From: JBHHZJ01 sp046758005
GTDB taxonomy: Bacteria; Pseudomonadota; Alphaproteobacteria; Kiloniellales; J153
Length of the DNA stretch: 64,000 nt
Assembly (NCBI GenBank): GCA_046758005.1
Contig: JBHHZJ010000002.1
Span: 31,089 to 95,088 of the forward strand
Direction: 5' to 3'
The position numbers were made by a program, and so were the translations under genes. Below the pieces are notes generated by a model that saw only the letters and a list, made by a program, of their open reading frames with translations, had not been told where the DNA came from and made no database searches. Positions 1 to 9,391 of this stretch are shown in pieces (the stretch's first letter is position 1; every line of letters begins with the position of its first letter).

Positions 1-617
1 GCGTCGGCCCAGGCGCCGGCGGCGTTGATCACGACCGGGGCGCTGAATTCCCCGGCGCGGGTCGCGACGATCCAGGCGCCGCCGGTGCGGGCGATCGAGA
101 CCGCTTCGGCGTCGGTCGCCAGCATGCCGCCGCGCGCCTTGAGCCCCTTCAGGTAGCCCAGGTGCAGGCCGTGAACCTCGATGTCCCGGGAATCGGGCTC
201 GCGGATCGCCGCGCTCACGTAATCCCGGCGCAGGACGGGAACCAGCGCGATCGCCTCCTGCGGCGAAATCGTGCGAACGGAGGGCGTGAACTTTTGCGCC
301 TCCGCCGCCGCGTCGGCGAGCGCGCCCTCCTGCCCCGGGCCGGCGACCAGGATCAGGCCGCGCGGCACGAGCAGCGGATGGTCGCCGAACCCCTCGGGCG
401 GCGCCTCGAGGAACGCCCGGCCGGCGCGCACCAGCCGGCGGATGACCGCGTTGCCGTAGGTCTCGGTGAAATGGGCCGCCGAGCGGCCGGTCGCGTGATA
501 GCCGGGCCAGGGTTCGCGCTCGAGCACGATCACTCGGCCGACCGGGGCCAGCTCGTAGGCGGCCGAGGCGCCGGCGATGCCGCCGCCGATCACCAGGAAA
601 TCGCAGGTCGTGGCCAT
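1..617 (-). CDS. FAD-dependent oxidoreductase (DAO family), 3'-truncated by window edge
   Basis: The reverse strand reads in one open frame from an ATG at 615-617 to the left edge, so about 205 N-terminal residues are present. Residues 8-16 are a dinucleotide-binding loop (FLVIGGGIAGASAAYEL), followed at the end of the second strand by the acidic residue that binds the FAD ribose (VIVLERE). The phrase GYHATGRSAA is typical of the glycine oxidase/D-amino-acid dehydrogenase branch of the DAO fold. The substrate cannot be assigned because the C-terminal substrate domain lies outside the window. It is on the same strand as the pilus operon upstream, 151 bp away, and is not obviously part of it. 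Confidence 0.8.
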   Translation of the reverse strand, partial: MATTCDFLVIGGGIAGASAAYELAPVGRVIVLEREPWPGYHATGRSAAHFTETYGNAVIRRLVRAGRAFLEAPPEGFGDHPLLVPRGLILVAGPGQEGALADAAAEAQKFTPSVRTISPQEAIALVPVLRRDYVSAAIREPDSRDIEVHGLHLGYLKGLKARGGMLATDAEAVSIARTGGAWIVATRAGEFSAPVVINAAGAWAD

Positions 618-768
618 GGCGAAGGTTTCCCGGGGCCTTGTCCGGCGGCGGCGCGCCCGTCGCACCGCCGCATGCGCCAGATTATCGCCGCCGCGCCGGT
701 TTGGCCACGCCGGGCGGCGCCGCTCGCGGCGCCATCGGAGCGGCACGGCATCCGCGCGCGCAAGCGCC

Positions 769-1746
769 TCAGAACAGGTTGCTGAAGGCGTCGTAGGTAT
801 TGAGGATCGCCCGCCCGAGCAGGACGATGAACAGTGGCGGCAAGATGAAGGCGACCATCGGCACGGTGAGCAGGGCCGGCAGGCGCGCCGCCTTCTCCTC
901 CGCCTTCATGATGCGCTCGTTACGGGATTCGGCGGCCATCACGCGCAGGGACTGGGCGAGCGGCGTGCCGTAGCGCTCCGCCTGGAGCAGGGTGTTTACC
1001 ACGCCGCGCACGCCGACCAGGTCAACGCGCAGCGCCAGGTTCTGCAAGGCCTTGCGCCGATCGGGCAGAAACCCGAGCTCCAGCCCGGTCAGGCTCAACT
1101 CGTCGGCCAGTTCCGGGGCGGCCGTTTCCATCTCGTGCGAGACGCGCATCAGCGTGGCGTCGAGACTGAGGCCGGCCTCGGCGCAGATGACCATGAGGTC
1201 GAGGGCGTCGGGCAGGGCCTTGCGGATCTGGTCCTGGCGCTTCTGCGCGGCGTTCCTGATGAAGATGTCCGGCGCGTAGGCACCGAAGAGGACGCTGAAG
1301 ATCGTAATCGCCAGTTTCGAGGTGGGTGCCAGCTTGTAGGCATCGAGGCCGTAAAACAGGAACACCGCAAGCCCGCCGAAGACGAAGGGTAACGCGACCT
1401 TGAAGAACAGATAACGGATGATCGCATCCTTGGAACGCCAGCCGGCGCGCATCAGCTTGATCGAAATCTTGCTCGCCTGGGCCGATCGGAGCAGGTGCAG
1501 GCGGTCCACGACCCGCCGCATGAGGCTGATGGTGGGCAGCCGCTCGTGGCGTCGGCGCGGCCCGACGACGCCGGCGCGCAGAGCCTGCCGATGGGCCGCG
1601 ATCATCTTGATGCGCCGCGCGCCCGGGTCGCGGTGCAGGAGCGTCACCCATACCGTGATCGCGATCGAACCGGCCGAAAGCGCCGACGATAGGATGAGCA
1701 GGTCCTCGATACCGAAGCCCGGCGGCAGGAAACTTTCCAGGGTCAT
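769..1746 (-). CDS. tadC: Tad pilus inner-membrane platform protein TadC
   Basis: The 325-residue protein has the T2SSF/GspF layout: an N-terminal transmembrane helix (about residues 15-35), a basic cytoplasmic stretch, two helices around residues 115-155, a cytoplasmic four-helix domain with the family phrase LPDALDLMVICAEAGLSLD, and a C-terminal helix pair that includes LLTVPMVAFILPPLFIVLL. With TadB it forms the membrane platform on which the TadA/CpaF ATPase acts. Its start overlaps the tadB stop by 4 bp, which indicates translational coupling. It is the last gene of the nine-gene minus-strand pilus operon. Confidence 0.93.
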   Translation of the reverse strand: MTLESFLPPGFGIEDLLILSSALSAGSIAITVWVTLLHRDPGARRIKMIAAHRQALRAGVVGPRRRHERLPTISLMRRVVDRLHLLRSAQASKISIKLMRAGWRSKDAIIRYLFFKVALPFVFGGLAVFLFYGLDAYKLAPTSKLAITIFSVLFGAYAPDIFIRNAAQKRQDQIRKALPDALDLMVICAEAGLSLDATLMRVSHEMETAAPELADELSLTGLELGFLPDRRKALQNLALRVDLVGVRGVVNTLLQAERYGTPLAQSLRVMAAESRNERIMKAEEKAARLPALLTVPMVAFILPPLFIVLLGRAILNTYDAFSNLF

Positions 1747-2768
1747 AGCTCGAACTTGACCATCCGGTACATGACGACCGCGCCCACCGCGATCATGAAC
1801 AGGCCGAAGCCGATCATGAATTGACCGCGCACATCGGTGAACAAACCCACGATGTAGCCCTTGTTCACCAGATAGATGAGCAGGGTCATGATGAAGGGCA
1901 GGGACCCGATTATATAGGCGCTCGCCTTGGCCTCCGAGGACAGAGCCTTGATCTTCCTCTTGAGCTGGCGGCGGCCGCGCAGCACGTCGGACAGGTTGCT
2001 CAGCGTTTCGGCCAGGTTGCCGCCGGTCTCGGCCTGGATCGACAGCGCGATCGTGAAGAAGTTGAACTCCTGGAGATCCAGGCGCCGCGAGGTCTCCCAG
2101 AGCACCTCGTCAATGCGCCGGCCGATCCGGACGCCGTCCGTGATGCGTTTCAGCTCGCCTCCGACCGGGTCGGGCACCTCGTCGCCTGCGGTCTTCATCG
2201 ACTCCGCAATCGGCAGGCCCGCCCTGATGCCGCGGACCATGAGGTCGATCGCGTCGGGAAACACGTCGATGAATCGGGCCTGTCGTTTCTTGATGCGCAT
2301 CCCGATGTACATGTGCGGCAGGCCGAGCGCGCATATGACGCCGAACAACATGGCGGCGATGAACGGCAGGTGCCAGAGCGTCAGGGCCAGCACGACGGCG
2401 ATCACGCCGAGCAGGAGGCTGGCCAGGACGTAGACGCCGATCGAGATGCCGAGGCCGGCGCGCTCGATGCGCAGGCGCAGAATAGCCTGTTGCGGCATCA
2501 GCCTTCGGATCAATTGGTCGAGGGCGTGAATGTCGCTGGAGCGGGTGGAGCGGCGGGCAATGGAGACATGGGCCGTCAAGGGCATTTTCGTGTCATGATT
2601 GATTTTGATTCGGGTGATGCGCCTGTTCAGTTGTGCGCGCGGGCCGCCGCCCGCGAAAAGACCGAACAGGAGGAACAGCACGCCGAGCGGCAATACCATC
2701 AACAGCAGCACCTGCTCCGGTCCTGCCTGCCCGCCGATGAGGGGCTGGAGCAGCTCCATCACATGCAC
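1743..2768 (-). CDS. tadB: Tad pilus inner-membrane platform protein TadB
   Basis: The 341-residue protein has a GspF-type domain. It has an N-terminal hydrophobic helix (about residues 18-40), a central helix pair (about 110-150), a cytoplasmic helical domain with the motif FPDAIDLMVRGIRAGLPI, and C-terminal helices (about 270-340). It is the expected partner of TadC in the Flp pilus platform. The frame starts inside the last codons of cpaF (10 bp overlap) and its stop overlaps tadC by 4 bp, so cpaF-tadB-tadC should be co-translated. Length and order match the Tad loci of Alphaproteobacteria. Confidence 0.93.
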   Translation of the reverse strand: MHVMELLQPLIGGQAGPEQVLLLMVLPLGVLFLLFGLFAGGGPRAQLNRRITRIKINHDTKMPLTAHVSIARRSTRSSDIHALDQLIRRLMPQQAILRLRIERAGLGISIGVYVLASLLLGVIAVVLALTLWHLPFIAAMLFGVICALGLPHMYIGMRIKKRQARFIDVFPDAIDLMVRGIRAGLPIAESMKTAGDEVPDPVGGELKRITDGVRIGRRIDEVLWETSRRLDLQEFNFFTIALSIQAETGGNLAETLSNLSDVLRGRRQLKRKIKALSSEAKASAYIIGSLPFIMTLLIYLVNKGYIVGLFTDVRGQFMIGFGLFMIAVGAVVMYRMVKFEL

Positions 2769-4447
2769 TCCATGAGGCGCCGATCGAGGCCGAAGTAGGC
2801 GGCCTTGGGCGCGAAGTGCGGGCGCAGGCCGGAGGAGCGGAACTGGCCCTTCAGCATGCCGTCCAGGCCCTCGCTCTCGAACTCGTAGGTGAAGAGGTCC
2901 TGCGTCGTGATGATGTCGCCCTCCATGCCGATGACCTCGGTGATGTGGGTCACGCGGCGCATGCCGTCGCGCATGCGCGCGACCTGGATGATCATGTCGA
3001 TGGCCGCGGCGATCTGGGTGCGCACGGCCTTGGCCGGCAGGTTGATTCCGGCCATGCCGACCATGTTCTCCAGACGGGTCAGCGCCTCGCGCGGCCGGTT
3101 GGCGTGGATCGTGCCGAGCGAGCCGTCGTGTCCGGTGTTCATCGCCTGCAGCATGTCGACCGCTTCGGAACCGCGCACCTCGCCGAGGATGATGCGGTCC
3201 GGGCGCATACGCAGCGCGTTCTTGACCAGATCGCGCATGGTGATCTCGCCGGTGCCCTCGAGGTTCGCCGGACGGGTCTCCAGGCGCACGATGTGCGGCT
3301 GCAGGAGCTGCAGCTCCGCGGCGTCCTCGATTGTGACGATGCGCTCGCGCTCGTCGATCATTTGCGACATCGCGTTGAGCAGGGTCGTTTTGCCGGAGCC
3401 GGTACCGCCAGAGATCAGGATGTTGAGCCGGCTGCGGGCCGCGATCTTGAGCACCGTCGCCATAAGCTCGGACATGTTGGTCTGGCGGACCATGATGTCG
3501 AGCGTGATGCTCTTCTTGGCGAACTTACGGATCGAGATGGACGGGCCGTCAATGGCCAGCGGCGGAATGATGATGTTGACGCGGCTGCCGTCCTGCAGGC
3601 GCGCATCGACCAGGGGCACCGTCTCGTCGACGCGCCGGCCGATGATCGAGACGATGCGCCGGGCGATGTTGAGGACGTGGTCGTTGTTGCGGAACCGCAC
3701 GTTGGTCAGTTCCAGCCTGCCCCGCCGCTCGATATAGACCTGGCTGGGGCCGTTGATCATGATGTCCGTGATGGTCTCGTCGGCGAGCAGGGGCTCGAGC
3801 GGCCCGAGGCCGAGCATGTCGTCCAGCAACAGCTCGACCACGGTCTGCTGCTCGGTCGCGTTGAGGCGCAGCTTCTGCTCGGCGAGAACCTCGGCGACGA
3901 TGTCGCGGAGCTGGTGGGACAGCTCCTCGCGCGGGAGCTGCGATGCCGCGGAGACGTCGAGCCGGTCCATGACCGCCGGTTCGATCTTGTTCTTGGTCTC
4001 CTCGACCGTCGGCGAGACCGATACGGACGCCTTGGCCCGCGCGGCGGCCGGTTCGGCCTTTTCGCGCCGGGCCGGCCGGGCGTCGAAACCGTCGATCATC
4101 GAGCCGGGCCTGCCGCCGCCGGGCGGCGGGCTTTGCGGCTTGGGCGGGGCCTTGGGACTGGCGTGCAGCAGCCAGTCGATCAGCTCCGCCACCAGATTGC
4201 GCCGATCGAGCAGGTTGAGCGAGTTGGAATCGGCCTCGGTTTCGGTGGTGACGATCTGGCCTATGCGCACGGCAAGCTCGGGCCGCGCCAGCCCCGCCAC
4301 GTTATCGTCCTCGAACGCCGCCAAGACCTTCGGCTTCAGGTCCTCCAGGTATTGTCCCAGCCTGCGGCCGCGGTCGCGCAGGCCGGGGCCCGCGGCCTCT
4401 TGGCCATCGGCCGGGCCGGGGCCCGCTCTGGCGTTCCCGCCGTCCAT
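2759..4447 (-). CDS. cpaF: Tad pilus assembly/secretion ATPase CpaF (TadA)
   Basis: A 562-residue type II/IV secretion ATPase. Walker A is GGTGSGKTT at about residues 347-355; the Asp box (ERIVTIEDAAELQL), Walker B (RIILGEVRG) and the His-box motif (NTGHDGSLGTIHANRP) follow in order, so it should be a functional hexameric motor for pilin extrusion. The N-terminal part is unusual. A helical segment at about residues 35-95 resembles the normal N-domain at about 155-215, and the two are joined by a Pro/Gly/Ala-rich linker (about 98-150). The stop overlaps tadB; cpaE ends 6 bp upstream of the start. Confidence 0.94.
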   Translation of the reverse strand: MDGGNARAGPGPADGQEAAGPGLRDRGRRLGQYLEDLKPKVLAAFEDDNVAGLARPELAVRIGQIVTTETEADSNSLNLLDRRNLVAELIDWLLHASPKAPPKPQSPPPGGGRPGSMIDGFDARPARREKAEPAAARAKASVSVSPTVEETKNKIEPAVMDRLDVSAASQLPREELSHQLRDIVAEVLAEQKLRLNATEQQTVVELLLDDMLGLGPLEPLLADETITDIMINGPSQVYIERRGRLELTNVRFRNNDHVLNIARRIVSIIGRRVDETVPLVDARLQDGSRVNIIIPPLAIDGPSISIRKFAKKSITLDIMVRQTNMSELMATVLKIAARSRLNILISGGTGSGKTTLLNAMSQMIDERERIVTIEDAAELQLLQPHIVRLETRPANLEGTGEITMRDLVKNALRMRPDRIILGEVRGSEAVDMLQAMNTGHDGSLGTIHANRPREALTRLENMVGMAGINLPAKAVRTQIAAAIDMIIQVARMRDGMRRVTHITEVIGMEGDIITTQDLFTYEFESEGLDGMLKGQFRSSGLRPHFAPKAAYFGLDRRLMECM

Positions 4448-4453
4448 CCCGCG

Positions 4454-5692
4454 CTACCCCTTCTTCAAGAAGCGGCGCCAGGATCCTTTCTTCTGCTTGT
4501 CCTGCGCGCCCGGTTGGCCTTCGAAGACCTTTTGGGCGATCCGACGCAGCGCCTTGCTGGCCGGGCTGTTGCCGCTCATCTGGACCACGGGCTTGCCGTT
4601 GTTGGCGGCTTGGTTGAAGGCCTTGCGGTCTTCGGGGACGACGAAGTCGACCTTGTGGCCCAGGGCCTTCTGGAAGTCCTTGGGCGTCATCGCCTGATGC
4701 GCGCCCCCGGTACGGTTGGCGATCACCATGATCGGTGTGCCCGGCGTGACCTCCTCGATTCCGGTCACCAGCCGCATGGTGTCGCGCAGGCCGGACAGCG
4801 TGAGCTCGGTGACGATGAGGATTTTCGAGCTGGCCTCGAAGACGTGCTGGCGCACGGCGAAGGCCGAGCGGGGTAGATCGACGAGGATGCAGTCGTTGTT
4901 GCGTCCAAGCGTTTCGAACAGAATGTCGACCGCCTCCGGATTGTAGGCGATCTGCTGGGCCAACGTCTCTTCCGTCGCCATGACCGAAAGCTTCTCGGTC
5001 AGCTTCGCGGTGGCGCTTTCGATGAAGAGGCTGTCGATTCGGCCCGGGCTCTCGAGCGCCTCGCGCAGGCCCCGGGTCGGTTCCAGGTCGAGCGAAAGGG
5101 CGACCGTCCCGAACTCCAGGTCGAGGTCGACGAGGGCGGTGCGCTGCTTTTTCTCCTGGCTCAGGATCCAGGCCAGGTTGACCACGACTGAGCTGGCTCC
5201 GACGCCGCCGCGGGCGCCGATGACGGCTATGCGGTTGATCTTGTTGAGGGCCGATTGATCGGCTGTTGCGGCACCGGAAAACGGTTCCTCGGTCCGGCAC
5301 AGGGCGGCGGCGAGCGCCTTTTCCGTGACCGGCTTGACCAGGTAATCCGTGATCCCGGCCCCGACCATCTCGCGGTAGAGGTTGATGTCGTTGATGGTCC
5401 CGATGCCGATCAGCCGCGTCTGCTCGCTGAACGCCGCGGTGAGCGAAAGCATGGCCGTCAGGGGTGCCGAGGAATCGCCGATATCGACGATGAGCACCGT
5501 GGGCGTGGGCGACTCGGCGAGGTATTCGAGCGCCTGCTGGCTGCCCCCGTCGCGCACGATCGGATCGTCGAAGAACTGTCGCGCCACGGACTCGACAACC
5601 CCGTGCGTCTGATTGTCTCCGACGAACGCAACGCACTCGGCGGCGACGCTCTCGGCGCCTTGCGCCTCCAGAAATCTTTCAGCCGCACTCAT
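4454..5692 (-). CDS. cpaE: Pilus assembly protein CpaE (TadZ), receiver-like plus MinD/ParA-like ATPase
   Basis: A 412-residue protein. The N-terminal third (about residues 1-130) is an atypical response-regulator-like fold (VLIVDIGDSSAPLTA, ITDYLVKPVTEKAL). The rest is a MinD/ParA-type P-loop domain, with IAVIGARGGVGASSV as a deviant Walker A in which the usual K-G-G-V/GKS/T pattern is changed (Arg in the first Lys position and Ala in place of the second Lys), as is common in TadZ/CpaE. It probably places the pilus apparatus at a pole. Basic residues enrich the C-terminus (DKQKKGSWRRFLKKG). It lies between cpaD and cpaF with 3 and 6 bp gaps. Confidence 0.92.
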   Translation of the reverse strand: MSAAERFLEAQGAESVAAECVAFVGDNQTHGVVESVARQFFDDPIVRDGGSQQALEYLAESPTPTVLIVDIGDSSAPLTAMLSLTAAFSEQTRLIGIGTINDINLYREMVGAGITDYLVKPVTEKALAAALCRTEEPFSGAATADQSALNKINRIAVIGARGGVGASSVVVNLAWILSQEKKQRTALVDLDLEFGTVALSLDLEPTRGLREALESPGRIDSLFIESATAKLTEKLSVMATEETLAQQIAYNPEAVDILFETLGRNNDCILVDLPRSAFAVRQHVFEASSKILIVTELTLSGLRDTMRLVTGIEEVTPGTPIMVIANRTGGAHQAMTPKDFQKALGHKVDFVVPEDRKAFNQAANNGKPVVQMSGNSPASKALRRIAQKVFEGQPGAQDKQKKGSWRRFLKKG

Positions 5693-5695
5693 GCG

Positions 5696-6406
5696 CTACT
5701 GGCCCGCCTTCGTGCTTTCGGATTTCGGTGTCTTGATCTTGTCGGCGCGGTAGCGCTGGACTCCCAGCACCGACGCTTCCCCGTCGGCCGGGCCCAGCGC
5801 GCGGCCGCGTTTCAAATCCAACGGATCGGCGACCATGCGGCCCAAGGCCGCGGCCGTGGCGCAGCTCCAAATGTGGGTCGGCCGGGGTCCGTAGATTGTC
5901 TTCGGGGTCGCGCAGTCGGGTTCGATCACCATGGCCCGGGTGACCATGACGACGGTAGCATCCTTGGGCTTTGTCAGGGATTCCACGGGCCGCTCGGTGA
6001 CCTCGGCGCGCAGGCCCAATCGCGACAACCCATCGGCGATCGACGCGATCCGGGCTGCGGTTAGAGGATCGTGATCGCCGCCTTCGACGCGCGGCCCGTC
6101 GATCTCGACGCGAGCGCCGGTACCCGCGTCGGTTTCCTTGAGGAACGCCACCAGACGGCTCAACTCGTCCCCGCTCAGCTCGGCCGCGCCGTCTGCGAAG
6201 CCGACCCGGTGGACCATCGTGACCGTCTCGACCTGAGGCCGGATCATCGGTGGCTGGAGCCGGAGCAAGCTGTGATAAATACGGTGGCCGGGGACCGTTT
6301 CATCGGCTGGCGGCGTCCTCGAGTCCAGCACGCACCCGGTCAGGCCGAGGGCGGCCAGCAGCGAGCCCACCGTGGCGGAGCGGAACCTGCGTTTCCGGTC
6401 TGGCAT
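5696..6406 (-). CDS. cpaD: CpaD-type pilus assembly lipoprotein
   Basis: A 236-residue protein with a lipoprotein signal: a basic N-terminus (MPDRKRRFRS), a hydrophobic core and the lipobox LTGC at residues 22-25, so Cys25 should be lipidated. The mature part contains the CpaD-family features of a periplasmic domain with a C-terminal paired-Cys region (EPDCATPK and HIWSCATAAALGRMVADPLDL). CpaD is an outer-membrane-associated lipoprotein needed for secretin function in Alphaproteobacteria. It lies in the expected slot between cpaC and cpaE. Confidence 0.9.
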   Translation of the reverse strand: MPDRKRRFRSATVGSLLAALGLTGCVLDSRTPPADETVPGHRIYHSLLRLQPPMIRPQVETVTMVHRVGFADGAAELSGDELSRLVAFLKETDAGTGARVEIDGPRVEGGDHDPLTAARIASIADGLSRLGLRAEVTERPVESLTKPKDATVVMVTRAMVIEPDCATPKTIYGPRPTHIWSCATAAALGRMVADPLDLKRGRALGPADGEASVLGVQRYRADKIKTPKSESTKAGQ

Positions 6407-6415
6407 GCGGCGTCC

Positions 6416-7831
6416 TCAATCCAACAGAAAGCGGGCCGAGCCGGTGTGCGCCGCGCCGGACGAAACGATGGGCACCGAAACGGTCCGGAGCTGGGCCTCG
6501 GCGGCGGCCCGACTGCGCATGGCGGTCGGTTTCGACAGCGTCACCGGATCCGTCGGCAACGGCAGGTCGTCCGCCGCCATGGGCTGGACGATGTAGGCGG
6601 TGACGATGATGATCAGTTCCGTCTCGTTGCGCCGGAACTCTTCGCTCTTGAACAGTTCGCCGATCACGGGGATGTCGGCGAGGTACGGCAGCTGCCGGAC
6701 TTTGTCCTGGAAGTCTTCCTGAAGTAGCCCCGCGATCGCGAAGCTCTGCCCCGAGGCGAGTTCGATCGTGGTTTCGGCCCGCCGCGTAGTCAGTGCCGAA
6801 ATATTGAGGCCGCCGATGGTGACCGCGCCGGCGTCGGACAACTGGCTGACTTCGGGCCTGACCCGCATGCTGATGCGGCGTTTCGAGATCATGGTCGGGG
6901 TGAACGACAGGCTCACGCCGAACTCCTTGAACTCGACCGAGATCGAGTCGTTGTCCTGGCTGACCGGGATCGGGAACTCGCCGCCAGCCAGGAAGCTCGC
7001 CGTCTCGCCGGTCAGCGCCGTCAGGTTGGGTTCGGCCAGGGTCTTGGCCAATCCGATCTCCTCGAGCGCGTCGAACAGGGCGTTGATCGTTGCGTCGCCG
7101 ATGGTGCCGCCCAACACGGAGCCGACGCCGACCGGGTTGCCGACCAGGCTGAAGAAGCCCGCGCCGCCGAGCGCCGCCGGGTTCTGCAGGAACGTGTCGC
7201 CGGAGGTGAACCGAAAATCGCCCTCGGAGACGTCGAAATTGAAGCCGAGCTCCTTGACCGCCGTTCGCGACACCTCGGCGATTCGGACATGAAGGTTGAT
7301 CTGGTTGGGTTCGGTGACGGCCAGCCGGTTGATGACCTCTTCGCCCTCGCCGACGAACCGGGCGGCCAGCCGCCGGATGTCTTCCGCCTCGGTGGCGGTC
7401 GCGACCGATCCGCTCAACACGATCCCGCCGTTGACCGAGGTGACGTCGACCCCGCCGGCCGGCAACAGCGTTTCGATCGCCTCCTGCAGGCTGCCCAGGT
7501 CGTGCGTCACCACAACGTCAAGCTGCACGATCACGTTCTCGCTGCGGTCGACGGCAAAGAGCGTCGTCTTTCCCGGCGCCTTGCCGAAGACATAGACCAT
7601 CCGAGCGGACTTCACGCTGATGTCGGCGATGGCGGGGTTGGCGATGAACACCGAGGCCGCCGGTCGCTCCAGACGCACGAGCCGGCCCTGGTGGCGCTCG
7701 ACAAACAGCCTGCCGCTTGCCTCGGAGGACGCCCCCCGCGTCACGACCTGGGCGAGGGCCGGCAGCGACAATAGGCTGGCGAGGGCAAGCAGCGCGGTGG
7801 CGATAAGCCTGACACGGGTGCCGGTCATCAT
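6416..7831 (-). CDS. cpaC: Outer-membrane secretin CpaC (RcpA)
   Basis: A 471-residue secretin with a signal peptide (residues 1-28, cleaved after LPALAQ). An N-terminal pilus-assembly N-domain (RLVRLERPAASVFIANPAIADI) is followed by a BON-like domain (about residues 110-190) and the type II/III secretin beta-domain, with the diagnostic VRPEVSQL and the terminal segment LPYLADIPVIGELFKS. It forms the gated outer-membrane channel for the Flp pilus. The start overlaps the cpaB stop by 4 bp. The C-terminus after about residue 420 is a proline- and alanine-rich tail without assigned function. Confidence 0.95.
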   Translation of the reverse strand: MMTGTRVRLIATALLALASLLSLPALAQVVTRGASSEASGRLFVERHQGRLVRLERPAASVFIANPAIADISVKSARMVYVFGKAPGKTTLFAVDRSENVIVQLDVVVTHDLGSLQEAIETLLPAGGVDVTSVNGGIVLSGSVATATEAEDIRRLAARFVGEGEEVINRLAVTEPNQINLHVRIAEVSRTAVKELGFNFDVSEGDFRFTSGDTFLQNPAALGGAGFFSLVGNPVGVGSVLGGTIGDATINALFDALEEIGLAKTLAEPNLTALTGETASFLAGGEFPIPVSQDNDSISVEFKEFGVSLSFTPTMISKRRISMRVRPEVSQLSDAGAVTIGGLNISALTTRRAETTIELASGQSFAIAGLLQEDFQDKVRQLPYLADIPVIGELFKSEEFRRNETELIIIVTAYIVQPMAADDLPLPTDPVTLSKPTAMRSRAAAEAQLRTVSVPIVSSGAAHTGSARFLLD

Positions 7832-8730
7832 TTGCTCTTAGGAAATTTGAGCTCTTGGATCTCGTTGCCGCGCGACACCTTGACCACGTCCTGACGGGAC
7901 GCCGTGGGCCGCCAAATCAGCCGGCTTACCTCGCTGTCCCAGGTGTAGGTCAGGCCCCGAGCCGGGTCCGGCTCGGCAAGCGGGTCGTCTGAGTTGGTCA
8001 AACGCTCGAGCTCCTCGTCGTCCTTGGCCAGGCTGCGCAAGCTGAGCGCGATCCTGCCGAGTTCGCTGACCACGGCGAGCATCTCGGCCTGCTTGGGCGT
8101 CAGTTCCAGCGTGGCATTCTTGAAGACCCTGGCGCCGGCCTTCTGGCTGCTGACGACGGTCTGGTCGATGGCCAGCACCCGCACGTTGGTCAGTACGGTC
8201 TCGCTGGCGCGCCGGTCGACGCCGCCGCGCTTGAGCGCGTGGGTGAGGATCAGGTCGACCCGGTCGCCCGGAAAGACCAGCCCGGCGATCCCGGAGGTCG
8301 GGTTGACCTGGATCGCCATGGCCCGGTAGCCCGGCCGCAGGACCGCGGCCAGGAAGCCCCGCTCTCCGGGCTTGAGGATTCGGCCCTTGGTGATCGGCTC
8401 GCCGGTGGAAATGCCTCGACGCACCACGGCGCCGATCAGGTTCTGGATCGGATCGGCCGCGTCCTTGGCCTTGGGTTTGACCACGTAGGTGTTGGGAAGG
8501 GTGTCGGACGGCCAGATCTGCCAGCGCAGGTGGGTGTCCTTGATGAAGGTGCCGGTCGGGATGTCGCTCGCGGCCACCAGGACGGAGGTGCCCTCGGCCC
8601 TCGGCGGCGGCGGGGGAGGGGCGACGGCCACGGGCGCGCGCTGGCTGTTGATCCAGGTCCGCGCCATCAGGCCGGTGCCGACGGTGATGAGGACCGCAGC
8701 CAAGATCAGGACAACATTTCGCACTGACAT
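7828..8730 (-). CDS. cpaB: Flp pilus assembly protein CpaB (RcpC)
   Basis: A 300-residue protein with an uncleaved N-terminal membrane anchor (NVVLILAAVLITVGTGLMA), a proline-rich linker (APPPPPPRA) and a SAF domain that starts near residue 50 (VLVAASDIPTGTFI). The RcpC-like C-terminal part (FPGDRVDLILTH and following) resembles domains that bind periplasmic glycan. CpaB is thought to connect the secretin to the envelope. It is 4 bp downstream of cpaA and overlaps cpaC by 4 bp. Confidence 0.93.
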   Translation of the reverse strand: MSVRNVVLILAAVLITVGTGLMARTWINSQRAPVAVAPPPPPPRAEGTSVLVAASDIPTGTFIKDTHLRWQIWPSDTLPNTYVVKPKAKDAADPIQNLIGAVVRRGISTGEPITKGRILKPGERGFLAAVLRPGYRAMAIQVNPTSGIAGLVFPGDRVDLILTHALKRGGVDRRASETVLTNVRVLAIDQTVVSSQKAGARVFKNATLELTPKQAEMLAVVSELGRIALSLRSLAKDDEELERLTNSDDPLAEPDPARGLTYTWDSEVSRLIWRPTASRQDVVKVSRGNEIQELKFPKSK

Positions 8731-8734
8731 GGCC

Positions 8735-9250
8735 TCAATTTACCTTGAGCAGTGTAAACGCGACGTAAAGAGCGCCAACGGCGATTGCCGCGCCGTACGG
8801 CATCGGTTGCTTGCCCACGTCCGGATCGGCTTCGACGTGGAGCATCATGGCGGCCACGGGCGCGCGCGACAGGCGGTGCTGTAGCCAGATGAAGATCGCC
8901 ATCACGCCGCCGGCGAGTGTGGTAAAGACGGTGAGCGGGATGATGAATTCAGGGCCGGCCCACAAGGCCGCGGCGGCGAACAGCTTCGCGTCGCCGCCGC
9001 CCCAGGCGCCCACCGCAAAGAGCAGGAATCCGAGGAGCAGGGCCGCGGCGGCGACGGCGAGCGCCGGCGCCCAGGCGACCGGATGAGTCGCCGAAGCGAC
9101 AAAGGCCGGGTAGAGGAGGACGACGGCCAGGCACACTCGGTTCGGCACGGTGAAGCTCCGTATGTCGCTCACCGCCGCCGAAAAAACCAGGACCACGAAG
9201 GTCAGAAGGGTGGCCGTCGAAACCAGGGCCGATGCGCTCACGTTTTCCAT
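8735..9250 (-). CDS. cpaA: Flp prepilin peptidase CpaA (TadV)
   Basis: A 171-residue polytopic membrane protein with five or six hydrophobic segments. The two catalytic aspartates of type IV prepilin peptidases are visible: one in AAVSDIRSFTVPN (about residue 29) and one in the GxGD-type motif WGGGDAKL (about residue 87). It lacks the N-methyltransferase domain of PilD, as expected for the short TadV/CpaA class. It should process the Flp pilin encoded directly upstream and probably also the TadE-like pseudopilins encoded on the plus strand. Confidence 0.93.
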   Translation of the reverse strand: MENVSASALVSTATLLTFVVLVFSAAVSDIRSFTVPNRVCLAVVLLYPAFVASATHPVAWAPALAVAAAALLLGFLLFAVGAWGGGDAKLFAAAALWAGPEFIIPLTVFTTLAGGVMAIFIWLQHRLSRAPVAAMMLHVEADPDVGKQPMPYGAAIAVGALYVAFTLLKVN

Positions 9251-9391
9251 CGCACTGCACGAAAAATCGAGGCCGGAGGCAAGAAATGCGCCCCGGCCTC
9301 AACTCGTCGATGTTCTCTGGGACGGTTTCGCAGGTCGCGGCCGTCCCCGCCGTCTTTTTGTTCTTCCTTCTTCGCTTGTGTCGACTGCGGA

